Of a DNA stretch of 64,000 nt, positions 34,998 through 43,266 are shown piece by piece. Source of the stretch: a bacterium 0.1xD8-71 (GTDB taxonomy: Bacteria > Bacillota > Clostridia > Lachnospirales > Lachnospiraceae); assembly GCA_003612405.1 (NCBI GenBank), contig RAYR01000021.1, forward strand, positions 23,660 through 87,659. The letters run 5' to 3'. Position 1 is the first letter of the stretch; each line of letters begins with the position of its first letter. The position numbers and the translations under genes are program-made. Under the pieces are notes generated by a model. The model was not told the origin of the DNA and ran no database searches. It was given only the letters and a program-made list of their open reading frames with translations.

Positions 34998-35175
34998 TTG
35001 ACAAATAGGAAATGATTCTATAAACTATACCTATCAAAGAAATTCTACCAAATGTACACTTCGTACATTCAGACAGTTTCTGTCAGATTTTCTGATGATC
35101 CAATCAAATATGGCAGGAACGGGAATGACGAAAGAAGCGCATAACGTGTCCTGCAACAACAAGGGAGGGCAATTT
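34998..35175 (+). repeat. Promoter/leader repeat, copy 1 (upstream of the intact Rpn gene)
   Basis: About 180 bp, near-identical to 39291-39471 and 44120-44299. It begins with TTGACA (34998-35003) and a weak -10 about 17 bp on, then a hairpin AATGTAC/GTACATT (35051-35057 with 35063-35069), a second hairpin GACAG-TTT-CTGTC (35072-35084), a longer GCAGGA/TCCTGC pairing (about 35112-35155), and the GGGAGGG ribosome binding site. The conservation over the whole untranslated stretch suggests a regulated leader RNA. The rest of 34888-34997 shows no feature. Confidence 0.8.
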
Positions 35176-36144
35176 ATGCAGAGTACAAAAGGAAAAAGGC
35201 CCAAAGAGCGGCCGGTCACAGTAAGTTTTAAAACATGGTACGACCGGAGGTTCCGGGCGGGACACTTTAGATGGCTGGGACGCCGGAAAGTCCAGAGACA
35301 GATCAAGGACAGACTTTTTCGGTTTTTATTTGAAAAGGACAAAGAAGCCCTGCTGGCATTATACAATGCCCTGAACGGCACAGACTATCAGGATACCGCC
35401 GACTTAAGAGTGGTGACGATAGAAAACGTCGTGTATGTAGTGATGAAAAATGACCTAGCGTTTGTGATTGCAGGGACGCTAAATCTCTATGAACATCAGA
35501 GCACCTACAATTCCAATATGCCGGTGCGGTTCCTGATCTATCTGGCGGAAGAGTACCAGAAGCTGCTCAATAAAGCAGAAAGGTATATCTACGGATCAAA
35601 GCAGGTCATGTTACCAACCCCTCAATGCATCGTGTTCTATAACGGAGAAAAAGAGATGCCGGAGGAGAAGATCTTAAGCCTGTCGGATGCCTTTGAGAAC
35701 CAGAAGGTAAAGGCAAGCGTGGAATTAAAGGTGCGGATGCTGAACATCAACCATGGGAAGAACCGGGAACTGATGGAGAAGTGCCATGTACTGGAGGAAT
35801 ATGCCCGATTTGTGGAGACAGCCAGACAGTATGTGGCGGAGAGCAGTGCGTATCAGGAGGCATTGAATCTGGCAGTTGACTACTGCATAGACCATGGTAT
35901 TTTATCAGAATTTTTACAAAGATATCGGGCGGAGGTGTTAGGGATGCTGTTGGAAGAGTTCGATGTGGATAAGTATGAGAGAACCCTTAGAGAGGAAGGG
36001 CGAGAAGAGGGATGGGAAGAAGGGCAGGAACAGATGGCCAGATTAAATGAGAAGCTGTTGGAGTTAAACCGGCTTGAAGATTTGAAGCGCATGTCAAAAG
36101 ACGCAGATTATCGGAAACAACTGTTTCGGGAGTTCGGATTATAG
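35176..36144 (+). CDS. Rpn-family recombination-promoting nuclease-like protein
   Basis: 322-aa protein of the Rpn/YhgA-like (transposase_31) group, which has a PD-(D/E)XK nuclease fold and promotes RecA-independent recombination in tested members. Recognisable parts are FRFLFEKDKEALLALYNALNGTDY (read in pieces) near residues 48-70, the DLAFVIAGTLNLYEHQSTYNS strand region, and VRFLIYLAEEYQKLL; the C-terminus is a Glu/Arg-rich coiled coil (EEGREEGWEEGQEQ). GGGAGGG lies 8 bp before the ATG; the open frame continues upstream into the leader. It is the only intact member of three copies in the island. Confidence 0.85.
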   Translation: MQSTKGKRPKERPVTVSFKTWYDRRFRAGHFRWLGRRKVQRQIKDRLFRFLFEKDKEALLALYNALNGTDYQDTADLRVVTIENVVYVVMKNDLAFVIAGTLNLYEHQSTYNSNMPVRFLIYLAEEYQKLLNKAERYIYGSKQVMLPTPQCIVFYNGEKEMPEEKILSLSDAFENQKVKASVELKVRMLNINHGKNRELMEKCHVLEEYARFVETARQYVAESSAYQEALNLAVDYCIDHGILSEFLQRYRAEVLGMLLEEFDVDKYERTLREEGREEGWEEGQEQMARLNEKLLELNRLEDLKRMSKDADYRKQLFREFGL

Positions 36145-36181
36145 AGAACGATTAAACTAAATACAATGCAATCATTATTGA

Positions 36182-36239
36182 AAATCCCAATATGGAGTAA
36201 GCTTTTTTATAAAAGGCGTATTTCATATTGGGATTTTTT
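36182..36239 (+). terminator. Strong terminator after the Rpn gene
   Basis: A perfect 13-bp stem (36182-36194 with 36224-36236, arms AAATCCCAATATG and complement) around a 29-base loop ends in TTTTTTTT. The arms resemble those of the terminator at 18799. Confidence 0.88.
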
Positions 36240-36395
36240 ATGTGGAAAATTGAATTGTGGAAAAAATTATAAAAGCTCAATGAAATATGTAATAGATTAG
36301 TGACTTGTAATCTATAATATGGTAAAATATTTTTATAAAAATAGTTGTTATATAGAGAGCTGCTTTATACCATCAGAAAAGGGAATCAAGGCACT

Positions 36396-39173
36396 ATGGA
36401 AAGCGGAAATATAAATGAATTCAGATTAAGAGATTATGTACAGGTTTTTGAGAAAACTTTGAATTATATGGCGGGGGCTATTGTTGCGGCCATGATTGCC
36501 GGCATTTGTCATATTGTTTCTGATCCGAATATGCATCTGACAATAGATACGATGTTTAGAATGATTCAGGATCTGCATAAGAATCCACAAGAATTTTTCT
36601 GCCTTATAACATCCGTATTATCTACTCTGCCATATTATTTTTATTATTGCCTGAAAGACAATACAGGGTGGAACGCATGCAATGGGAAAAGAGATAACAA
36701 GGGACTGAGAAAAATATATGTTTTATATGAATTTGGCATAATGTGTCTTTTATATTTATTGATGAAGGACGACATGTCTTTTTCTGCTTCTAAACTTCTT
36801 ATCTCTGTTATTAACATAGTTTTAACGTTTACATATCTCTGTTTTATGATAAAGGACAGAAGAAAAGAGGAGCGGATTGGTTATTTCCTTGTCACGATAG
36901 CCCTGTCAATCATTATATTTGGTGGATTGTGTTGGAACAGCTGGTGTAATCTGATACAAAACAGGAGTAATCAAAATTATTCAATCATATTATTGGTAAT
37001 ACTCTTCTGGCTCAACTCTGCTTTTAATCTGGGATTTCTTGTCAGATCAGACTCCAGTGATGAATCGGGAATTATTTCCAACCGCAAGAAGATTATGATT
37101 CCCATTATTACTATGTCTATCTATACGGTTACGATTATTTATTGTTTCTATTATTCAGGTGGCGACTGGAAGATTATGGTCACAACAGCAGTCTATGTGA
37201 CAGTATATGAAGTGGTTATATCGTTATTAAAGTGTAAAAGAGAGATAGTCAAGATGTTCTGGTGTGCTGTTTCCTTTGTATTATTTGTGTTTGTAATGCC
37301 CGCAGTAATCTGGCAGAGCAATAAACTGTCAGATGAATTGGCGTTGAACTGGCTGATTTTAGTAGGTGTCAGTATCTATATGGCAGCAATAAAATATTGG
37401 GGGTATATTATTAAATATCTGTTTTCCCAAAAAGAGAGAAGCCAGTCAACAGTAAAAACAATGAATATGATGATCTGGTTTCGGAATAGTATCCTTGGGA
37501 GCATGGTTTTTATTGCGAGTGTCCTTTGGATCAGTAAGAAATATTATATGATGCTTTTGGTGATAACAGCATGTTCTATAGTATCGGAAATATTCATCAG
37601 CTACACGTTTGACAGACAGATAAAGAATACAGATAAAGCGTATTTGGCAGGCAGAATCATGGAATTTATTTCTATCACAGCACCTATATGCACTTTTATT
37701 ATAATAAATGTATTTGAACTTCCATTTGTACAAAATGGCAGAGCTCATGCAAAACTGCCGGTAGAAATTATCTTACCAATAGATGGAGTGATGCTGGTTG
37801 CAAATATAGGATATGTTTTGTATCAGTGGGATAAGGGAGGCATAAAAAAGGATAAGGGTGACAGAAATGAGGACATAGAAATATCCAAAAAGGCCATATT
37901 TTCCACTGTCTATAAATATATAAAAAGATTATTCTACCATATACAGGATGCTTTACCAAATCGAAGTATAGTCAATTTATGTGGAATAGTTGGAATATCA
38001 TGTGCCTATATGGTAGTGCAATTCTTTGTAGAAATAAGATTTTTTCCTGTTTTGGATATGGGGATATGGGGATTTGCATTAATAAAAGGGATTTTTATTG
38101 CAGATTGGTGCATTTTGTCAAAGCGACTGACGGATTATTATATTAAAAAAGTAAAATTGGGGAGGCATGTGATGGAATTTAAGGGTTTTTTCGAGGAGAG
38201 TTGGAAAGAATGTATGGGTACACTGGATGAATTTAAAGAAAGTAATGCAAAGCAGTTCTTCTTGGGAAGCCGTATCAGGCCAATTTTATTTTTTATGGGA
38301 AGCAGCTATGGCAGGTATGAGAGCCTTAAGGAGGAAGAGTATCGTCAAATAGCAAAGGCCGCCTGTAGTCTGGAATTAATTCATAAAGCATCGATTGTAT
38401 TGGATGATTATCTGGATGGTGATAGGATGCGTAATGGAGAAGAATCGGTTTATGAACAATATAATGAGGAAATCAATTCTTTATTTTTAGTGGTAAATGC
38501 TATGCTGGCGAAGGCGCAGATAAACTTTATGGAATGTAAGGATAGTTATAAATGCAGTGAAAGTATTATGCTGGAGAATTCCCGTAGATTATCTGAAATA
38601 ATTTTTGATCTGAGCAGGGGATGTTATAAAGAGCTGGCCCGGGGAGCATATGAGAATCAGAGTGAAGAAGAAATCAGGACGATTATTTCGCTTGAAACGG
38701 TATCTCTGATTCAGGGAAGCGTAGAGTTGGGATACAGAAGCTTTCATGATGGATATGGGGATAGAGATTATGAAAGTCTGGTACGTTTGGGAGAGGCATT
38801 TGGATATATTTTTCAGTATCTTAATGATTTGGAGCCTTTCAGTCAGAGAAAATCATATGAGGATAGTAAGGGAACAATAGATTATTTTGATCATGGAAAG
38901 AAAAATGTAGCTGTTTTATGCTTGTATGGGAAAGTTACTGATGAGGAAAAGAGAAAGATTAATGTGGAAAATTATGAAGAAATATTACAGTTCTATCAGG
39001 ATTATAATGTGGAAAAAGATATTATAGATAAGGTGAAGATTGAAATGGAGAAGATAAAAGAATGTTTATCAGACTTGGAGCGGGGAAATGTGAACTGGGT
39101 CGGAGCTTTTAGGGAACTGTTTAACATGGCACTGGAGAAAAAGGGTTGGGGAAAGAAAGTTCCATTGCTGTAG
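36396..39173 (+). CDS. Membrane protein fused to an isoprenyl-diphosphate-synthase-like domain
   Basis: 925-aa protein. Residues about 20-585 contain some 12-14 hydrophobic segments in pairs with short loops; residues about 600-925 are a soluble all-helical domain with polyprenyl synthetase features: ELIHKASIVLDDYLDGD carries a DDxxD motif (Asp670, Asp671, Asp674), and KGTIDYFDHGKKNVAVLCLYG matches the late Lys region. The second aspartate motif is degenerate, FQYLNDLEP (Asn810-Asp811-x-Glu813). This is similar to ComQ-type enzymes that prenylate pheromones. The ATG at 36396 follows AAGG by 5 bp; the frame is open to a TTG at 36345. It is monocistronic, AT-rich and flanked by Rpn copies. The substrate is unknown. 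Confidence 0.8.
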   Translation: MESGNINEFRLRDYVQVFEKTLNYMAGAIVAAMIAGICHIVSDPNMHLTIDTMFRMIQDLHKNPQEFFCLITSVLSTLPYYFYYCLKDNTGWNACNGKRDNKGLRKIYVLYEFGIMCLLYLLMKDDMSFSASKLLISVINIVLTFTYLCFMIKDRRKEERIGYFLVTIALSIIIFGGLCWNSWCNLIQNRSNQNYSIILLVILFWLNSAFNLGFLVRSDSSDESGIISNRKKIMIPIITMSIYTVTIIYCFYYSGGDWKIMVTTAVYVTVYEVVISLLKCKREIVKMFWCAVSFVLFVFVMPAVIWQSNKLSDELALNWLILVGVSIYMAAIKYWGYIIKYLFSQKERSQSTVKTMNMMIWFRNSILGSMVFIASVLWISKKYYMMLLVITACSIVSEIFISYTFDRQIKNTDKAYLAGRIMEFISITAPICTFIIINVFELPFVQNGRAHAKLPVEIILPIDGVMLVANIGYVLYQWDKGGIKKDKGDRNEDIEISKKAIFSTVYKYIKRLFYHIQDALPNRSIVNLCGIVGISCAYMVVQFFVEIRFFPVLDMGIWGFALIKGIFIADWCILSKRLTDYYIKKVKLGRHVMEFKGFFEESWKECMGTLDEFKESNAKQFFLGSRIRPILFFMGSSYGRYESLKEEEYRQIAKAACSLELIHKASIVLDDYLDGDRMRNGEESVYEQYNEEINSLFLVVNAMLAKAQINFMECKDSYKCSESIMLENSRRLSEIIFDLSRGCYKELARGAYENQSEEEIRTIISLETVSLIQGSVELGYRSFHDGYGDRDYESLVRLGEAFGYIFQYLNDLEPFSQRKSYEDSKGTIDYFDHGKKNVAVLCLYGKVTDEEKRKINVENYEEILQFYQDYNVEKDIIDKVKIEMEKIKECLSDLERGNVNWVGAFRELFNMALEKKGWGKKVPLL

Positions 39174-39192
39174 ATAAATAAGTCTTTTTAAC

Positions 39193-39240
39193 AAATAGCT
39201 GTCAGTGTGCTTGCTTAAAGCAGTTGATGGCTATTTTGCT
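39193..39240 (+). terminator. Probable terminator after the membrane/prenyl-synthase gene
   Basis: A 12-bp stem (39193-39204 with 39225-39236, two G-U pairs) with a 20-base loop lies 20 bp after the stop and is followed by TGCTATTTAATT. Confidence 0.55.
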
Positions 39241-39290
39241 ATTTAATTGTATTATTGAACAATTAATATTAAAATTTCGCCCAAAAATAA

Positions 39291-39471
39291 TTGACAAACA
39301 ATAAAACATCTTATATCCTATACCTATCAAAGAAATTCTACCCAAAATGTACATTTCGTACATTCAGACAGTTTCTGTCAGATTTTCTAATGATCCAATC
39401 AAATATGGCAGGAACGGGAATGACGAAAGAAGCGCATAACGTGTCCTGCTATCAACAAGGGAGGACAGCTT
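39291..39471 (+). repeat. Promoter/leader repeat, copy 2 (upstream of the Rpn pseudogene)
   Basis: Near-identical to copy 1: TTGACA at 39291-39296, the AATGTAC/GTACATT hairpin (loop ATTTC), the CAGACAG-TTT-CTGTC hairpin, the GCAGGA/TCCTGC pairing and GGGAGGA before the ATG at 39472. It shares the TTGACAAACAATAAAACATC start with copy 3, so copies 2 and 3 are closer to each other than to copy 1. Confidence 0.8.
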
Positions 39472-40314
39472 ATGCAGAGTACAAAAGGAAGAAAAAGGCC
39501 CAAAGAGCTGCCAGTCACAGTAAGCTTTAAAACATGGTACGACCGGAGGTTCCGGGCGGGACGCTTCGGATGGCTGGGACGCTGGAAAGTCCAGAGACAG
39601 ATTAAGGACAGGTTTTTCCGGTTCTTATTTGAAAAGGACAAAGAAGCCCTGCTGGCATTATAACATCAGAGCACCTACAATCCCAACATGCCGGTGCGGT
39701 TCCTGATCTATCTGGCGGAAGAGTATCAGAAATTGCTCAATAAGGCAGAAAGGTATATCTACGGATCAAAGCAGGTCATGCTGCCAACCCCTCAATGCAT
39801 CGTGTTCTATAACGGAGAAAAAGAGATGCCGGAGGAGGAAATCCTAAGCCTGTCGGATGCTTTTGAGAACCAGAAAGTAAAGGCAAGCGTAGAACTGAAA
39901 GTGCGGATGCTGAACATCAACTATGGGAAGAACCGGGAACTGATGGAGAAGTGCCATGTATTGGAGGAATATGCCCCGTTTGTGGAGACAGCCAGACAGT
40001 ATGTGGCGGAGAGCAGAGACTATCAGGAAACACTGAACCTGGCGATCGACTACTGCATAGATCATGATGTTTTATCGGAGTTTTTACAAAGATATCGGGC
40101 GGAGGTGTTAGGGATGCTGTTGGAAGAGTTCGATGTGGATAAGTATGAGAGGACTATTAGAAAAGAAGGAATAGAAGAAGGGAATGAGCGAGGAACTGAA
40201 TGTTCTTTTAAGCTGGTGCAGAAATTGCAAGAGCAAAATCGTATGGAAGATTTGGACCGAGCGGTGAGGGAACCTGACTATCGGAAGAAATTGTTCGGGG
40301 AGTTTGGGCTGTAG
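39472..40314 (+). pseudogene. Rpn-like gene with an in-frame deletion creating a stop
   Basis: Second copy of the Rpn gene. Compared with the intact copy it lacks 129 bp (35364-35492 of copy 1), and the junction at 39662 makes TAA, so translation stops after 64 codons although both halves stay in the same frame. The downstream part (39688-40314) retains VRFLIYLAEEYQKLL and a coiled-coil end with some divergence. The copies are near-identical up to the coiled coil and then drift, suggesting the C-terminus is less constrained or recombined. Confidence 0.88.
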
Positions 40315-40529
40315 AGGGTAGATAAACTGAAAGCATCGTTTTTTCTGGTATATGGTTTGATGGTTGCAAGAAAGTAAGTTATATATTTGGAAGTCGTGTG
40401 TGGATGATTGATTAATCATAAGTAAAATGATATAATTAGTCTACTACAAAGAGAAAAAACAAGAGAGATATATAATTTCACATAAAAATAGACGGTAAAT
40501 AATTATAATGATTGTAGGCGAAGTTTATT

Positions 40530-40570
40530 AAAGGAATTACAGCAAGTGTATATTTTATACATTCAGACAG
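40530..40570 (+). repeat. Degenerate leader motif, copy 4, upstream of the four-gene operon
   Basis: 41 bp aligning without gaps to the hairpin part of the Rpn leaders: AAAG[G/A]AATT then a hairpin TGTATA-TTT-TATACA and ATTCAGACAG. The inner C-G pair of the Rpn hairpin (TGTAC with GTACA) is T-A here, so pairing is kept although bases differ. The remainder of 40315-40671 is AT-rich and otherwise featureless apart from the GGAGG at 40662-40666. Confidence 0.6.
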
Positions 40571-40671
40571 CCAATGCTACGGCTTTAAAGATTTAATCCT
40601 ATATGGAGAAAACAAAGATGAAAACTATGTATAATATTTATAAAATGAAAAGTTTATTTTGGAGGAATTAA

Positions 40672-41367
40672 ATGGGACAAATTCATATAGGAAAGAAGAT
40701 AGTAGTTTGTTTGTTGATATGTTTTATGGCAAGTTACACAATAATAGAATATCAAATAATCGTGAAAGCTCAAAGTGACAACGATTTAGTAGTTGTTGAT
40801 ACGGAGTCCACGGATACAGAAATAAATAAAGCGGCAGAAGTGAAGACAATAGGGTGGACAGATATAAAAAGTGTACTTAGTTCGATTTTTATTGAAATGT
40901 TAGGTGCCTTTTTAGGCTTTTTATCAGCGATTGTGTTGACAAATCGTTCAAATAAAAAGCAAATGAAGGAATTAGATATCAGTTTATTAGGAGAGCTACG
41001 AGCGGTGTATGAGGAATTGGGAGAACGTTTACAAAAAGGTTTTGAAGATTATTATCGCTATCAAACACCAATCTGGGATATCAATTTGGAATCAGGTACG
41101 TTGGCTTTAGTCAGTAGTAGTAAAGTTTATAATAAATACATACAAATATATTCTAAAATACAATATGCGCAGGAACTAGAATCAGAATATGTACATACAA
41201 AGTTATTTAAACACCCAAATGAGACAGATGATTTTGTAGAGAGATATATAGATACAATTGACAATGCAAGGAAAAGAGAAGCTGAAAATATACATAATTA
41301 TATTGAAAAAAATATAATAGAGGAAAGTGGAAATGCCAGGAGAAAGAGTATCGACTATAATAGATAA
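40672..41367 (+). CDS. Membrane protein, first gene of the nucleotide-enzyme operon
   Basis: 231-aa protein with an N-terminal signal anchor (about residues 9-31), an acidic extracytoplasmic stretch (about 33-65), a second membrane segment (about 72-94, SIFIEMLGAFLGFLSAIVL) and a helical, charged cytoplasmic domain (about 95-231). GGAGG lies 7 bp before the ATG. It overlaps the next gene by 35 bp, so the two are tightly coupled. I do not recognise a family; the layout (two membrane segments and a cytoplasmic helical domain) would suit a sensor or effector, but that is a guess. Confidence 0.8.
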   Translation: MGQIHIGKKIVVCLLICFMASYTIIEYQIIVKAQSDNDLVVVDTESTDTEINKAAEVKTIGWTDIKSVLSSIFIEMLGAFLGFLSAIVLTNRSNKKQMKELDISLLGELRAVYEELGERLQKGFEDYYRYQTPIWDINLESGTLALVSSSKVYNKYIQIYSKIQYAQELESEYVHTKLFKHPNETDDFVERYIDTIDNARKREAENIHNYIEKNIIEESGNARRKSIDYNR

Positions 41368-42622
41368 CAGCAGAGTGGAAAAGAAATTAGGAAAAAAGAA
41401 GACAATTGAAATTGATGGATTGTCAGAGCGCGTATGCTATTTTTCATTAGCAGGTAATCTGGCATTAGATGCATTTAGTAAGATAAAATATTCGACATTT
41501 ACCAAAGAAAGGCGAAGGAGTAAGTTAAAAAAAGATTTTTCACAACGTTTGTTTTTGGCGGTTTTAATGTTTGATAAAGTAGTCATGCATTGTTCTGATC
41601 CGTTAAGAAGTGAAATTGTTTTGGAGGTTTTAGAGGAAAATCTTCAGTGGATAAAAGATGGACGCATACTTTTTGTTTTTTCCCATCATATAATTGATAT
41701 AAGAAAGGATTATAAAATATATATAAATAATAAAATCAAGGAGTATTCGGAAGGATTCCATTCTGAAAAGGAAGCGGAATCTTTGAGGCAGGAACATATA
41801 GATGATGAGTATTATGAAAGGGTAATAAACTTATTAGAACAAACGGATTACCTGGTGCATAAACCGAGCACGGAGAGCTATTCATTTGACAAGTTGGTAA
41901 TTAGAGATTTGATGGCTCAAGCACAAACAGAAAATGTAATCATAGACTCACATGCTGACTTGCCCCAGGTTTTATCTTTGAATCTGACTTTATTTCAGTT
42001 GCTTCATATGCGTTATCTTAAATGTAATGATGATGAGGAAAAAGAGGTTGGTAAATTTGTTTTTCCACAAGATATCGTAGATGATGTAATTGAAAAAATA
42101 AAAGATTGTTTAGAGCAGGAAAATACGATTGCACGTTCGGCTATTGTGGATTCTTTAGAAGATGAAATAAAAAAGAAGGGAAGTACAGTTACAAAATTGC
42201 AAAAGAAGGTTCTGAAAGCTGTATCTTTAAGGATGGATATTTTATATTGTAAAATGAATAGTGGAGAACAGCTAATATTAGAATTTCATCCATCATATGA
42301 AAATGGAAGTAATTATCAAATAGATTGCTTTAATGAATATCTTAAAATAATAGCACAATCGAGAACCCCAATCTTTTTAACGCATCAAATTACTGATAAG
42401 ATTTTAAGAGTGGATGATTTGGATTACTTTCGACTGGTATTTCTAAATTGCATGGCTGACATGCGTGAACATATGAAATTGTCACAGATTAATAGTAATG
42501 ATGCCAATCAATATAGAGAGAAGCTGTTGGAATTGTTTAATATAGTTGCATTTCAGAATGAAGGAATAAGAAATAGAAAGCCTATGAATTCAATCAAGGA
42601 TATATTAAAGGAGGCAATATAA
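41333..42622 (+). CDS. Unknown 429-aa protein in the nucleotide-enzyme operon
   Basis: Soluble, charged, mixed alpha/beta protein without membrane segments or a P-loop. Distinct stretches are FLAVLMFDKVVMHCSDPLRSE (in pieces, about residues 69-88), GRILFVFSHHIIDIRKDY (about 105-122) and VIIDSHADLPQVL (about 202-214). The alternating hydrophobic strands and conserved-looking Asp/His could fit a nuclease or hydrolase fold, but I cannot name one. The ATG at 41333 follows AGAGG by about 9 bp; a GTG at 41327 is in frame. Its TAA overlaps the next ATG (TAATG). Confidence 0.8.
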   Translation: MPGERVSTIIDNSRVEKKLGKKKTIEIDGLSERVCYFSLAGNLALDAFSKIKYSTFTKERRRSKLKKDFSQRLFLAVLMFDKVVMHCSDPLRSEIVLEVLEENLQWIKDGRILFVFSHHIIDIRKDYKIYINNKIKEYSEGFHSEKEAESLRQEHIDDEYYERVINLLEQTDYLVHKPSTESYSFDKLVIRDLMAQAQTENVIIDSHADLPQVLSLNLTLFQLLHMRYLKCNDDEEKEVGKFVFPQDIVDDVIEKIKDCLEQENTIARSAIVDSLEDEIKKKGSTVTKLQKKVLKAVSLRMDILYCKMNSGEQLILEFHPSYENGSNYQIDCFNEYLKIIAQSRTPIFLTHQITDKILRVDDLDYFRLVFLNCMADMREHMKLSQINSNDANQYREKLLELFNIVAFQNEGIRNRKPMNSIKDILKEAI

Positions 42623-43236
42623 TGCAAATCATTAAGGAAAAGACATTGGGAGAAGCGTGGTTGAAAGCTATGCAAATAGTTATGAACGTAGGAGAGGATA
42701 TATGGGATGAGGACATTGCTTTGCGTGAAGTACGAAACTTATATATTACAATTGAGGATATAATTGATAACGATAGTGTCATACAAAGATATGCAGATCA
42801 TGATAGAATACAATTGATGAAAGAAAAATATGCAACGTGTGGTTTGGTTGGTGATTATAAAATAGATTATGGCAGTTACATATATAACAATAATGGTATC
42901 AATCAAATTGAATGGGTTATAGATAGAATTAAGCATAAGCCAGAAACAAAATCAGCTACAATTTCCTTACATAAACCAGGGGAAGATATGTTGGCATGCC
43001 TATCAATATTAGATTTTAAGTATAGAAATGGTGTATTGGATATGAATGTAGTGTATAGAAGCCAGAATATATACTGGAGTCATCCGGGAAATATGCTTGC
43101 ATTGCGTCAGATTCAAAAAGATGTTGCAGATGAACTGAATTTAAAAATGGGAAAAGTTGATTTGGTTGTTTTTTCAGCACATATATACGAATCTGATTTT
43201 GACAGAGTAAATGAAATTATCGGAGATTGTACATAA
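42622..43236 (+). CDS. Thymidylate-synthase-like protein
   Basis: 204-aa protein of the thymidylate synthase superfamily, which modifies C5 of pyrimidine nucleotides using a folate carrier. Seen in the sequence: a YGSYIYN segment (about 83-89), PETKSATISL as the arginine/phosphate loop region, Cys126 in LACLSILDFKYR aligning with the catalytic Cys of PCHxxxQF, YRS at 145-147 (the usual RS phosphate contact) and HIYE at 187-190 matching the late HIY motif. The His after the catalytic Cys is Leu and the following Gln is replaced, and the protein is shorter than ThyA (about 264 aa). So it may make another C5 modification or be a non-canonical enzyme. It begins within the previous stop codon. Confidence 0.8.
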   Translation: MQIIKEKTLGEAWLKAMQIVMNVGEDIWDEDIALREVRNLYITIEDIIDNDSVIQRYADHDRIQLMKEKYATCGLVGDYKIDYGSYIYNNNGINQIEWVIDRIKHKPETKSATISLHKPGEDMLACLSILDFKYRNGVLDMNVVYRSQNIYWSHPGNMLALRQIQKDVADELNLKMGKVDLVVFSAHIYESDFDRVNEIIGDCT

Positions 43237-43266
43237 GAATTGAATGATTTTTAGCTGAGGATAATT

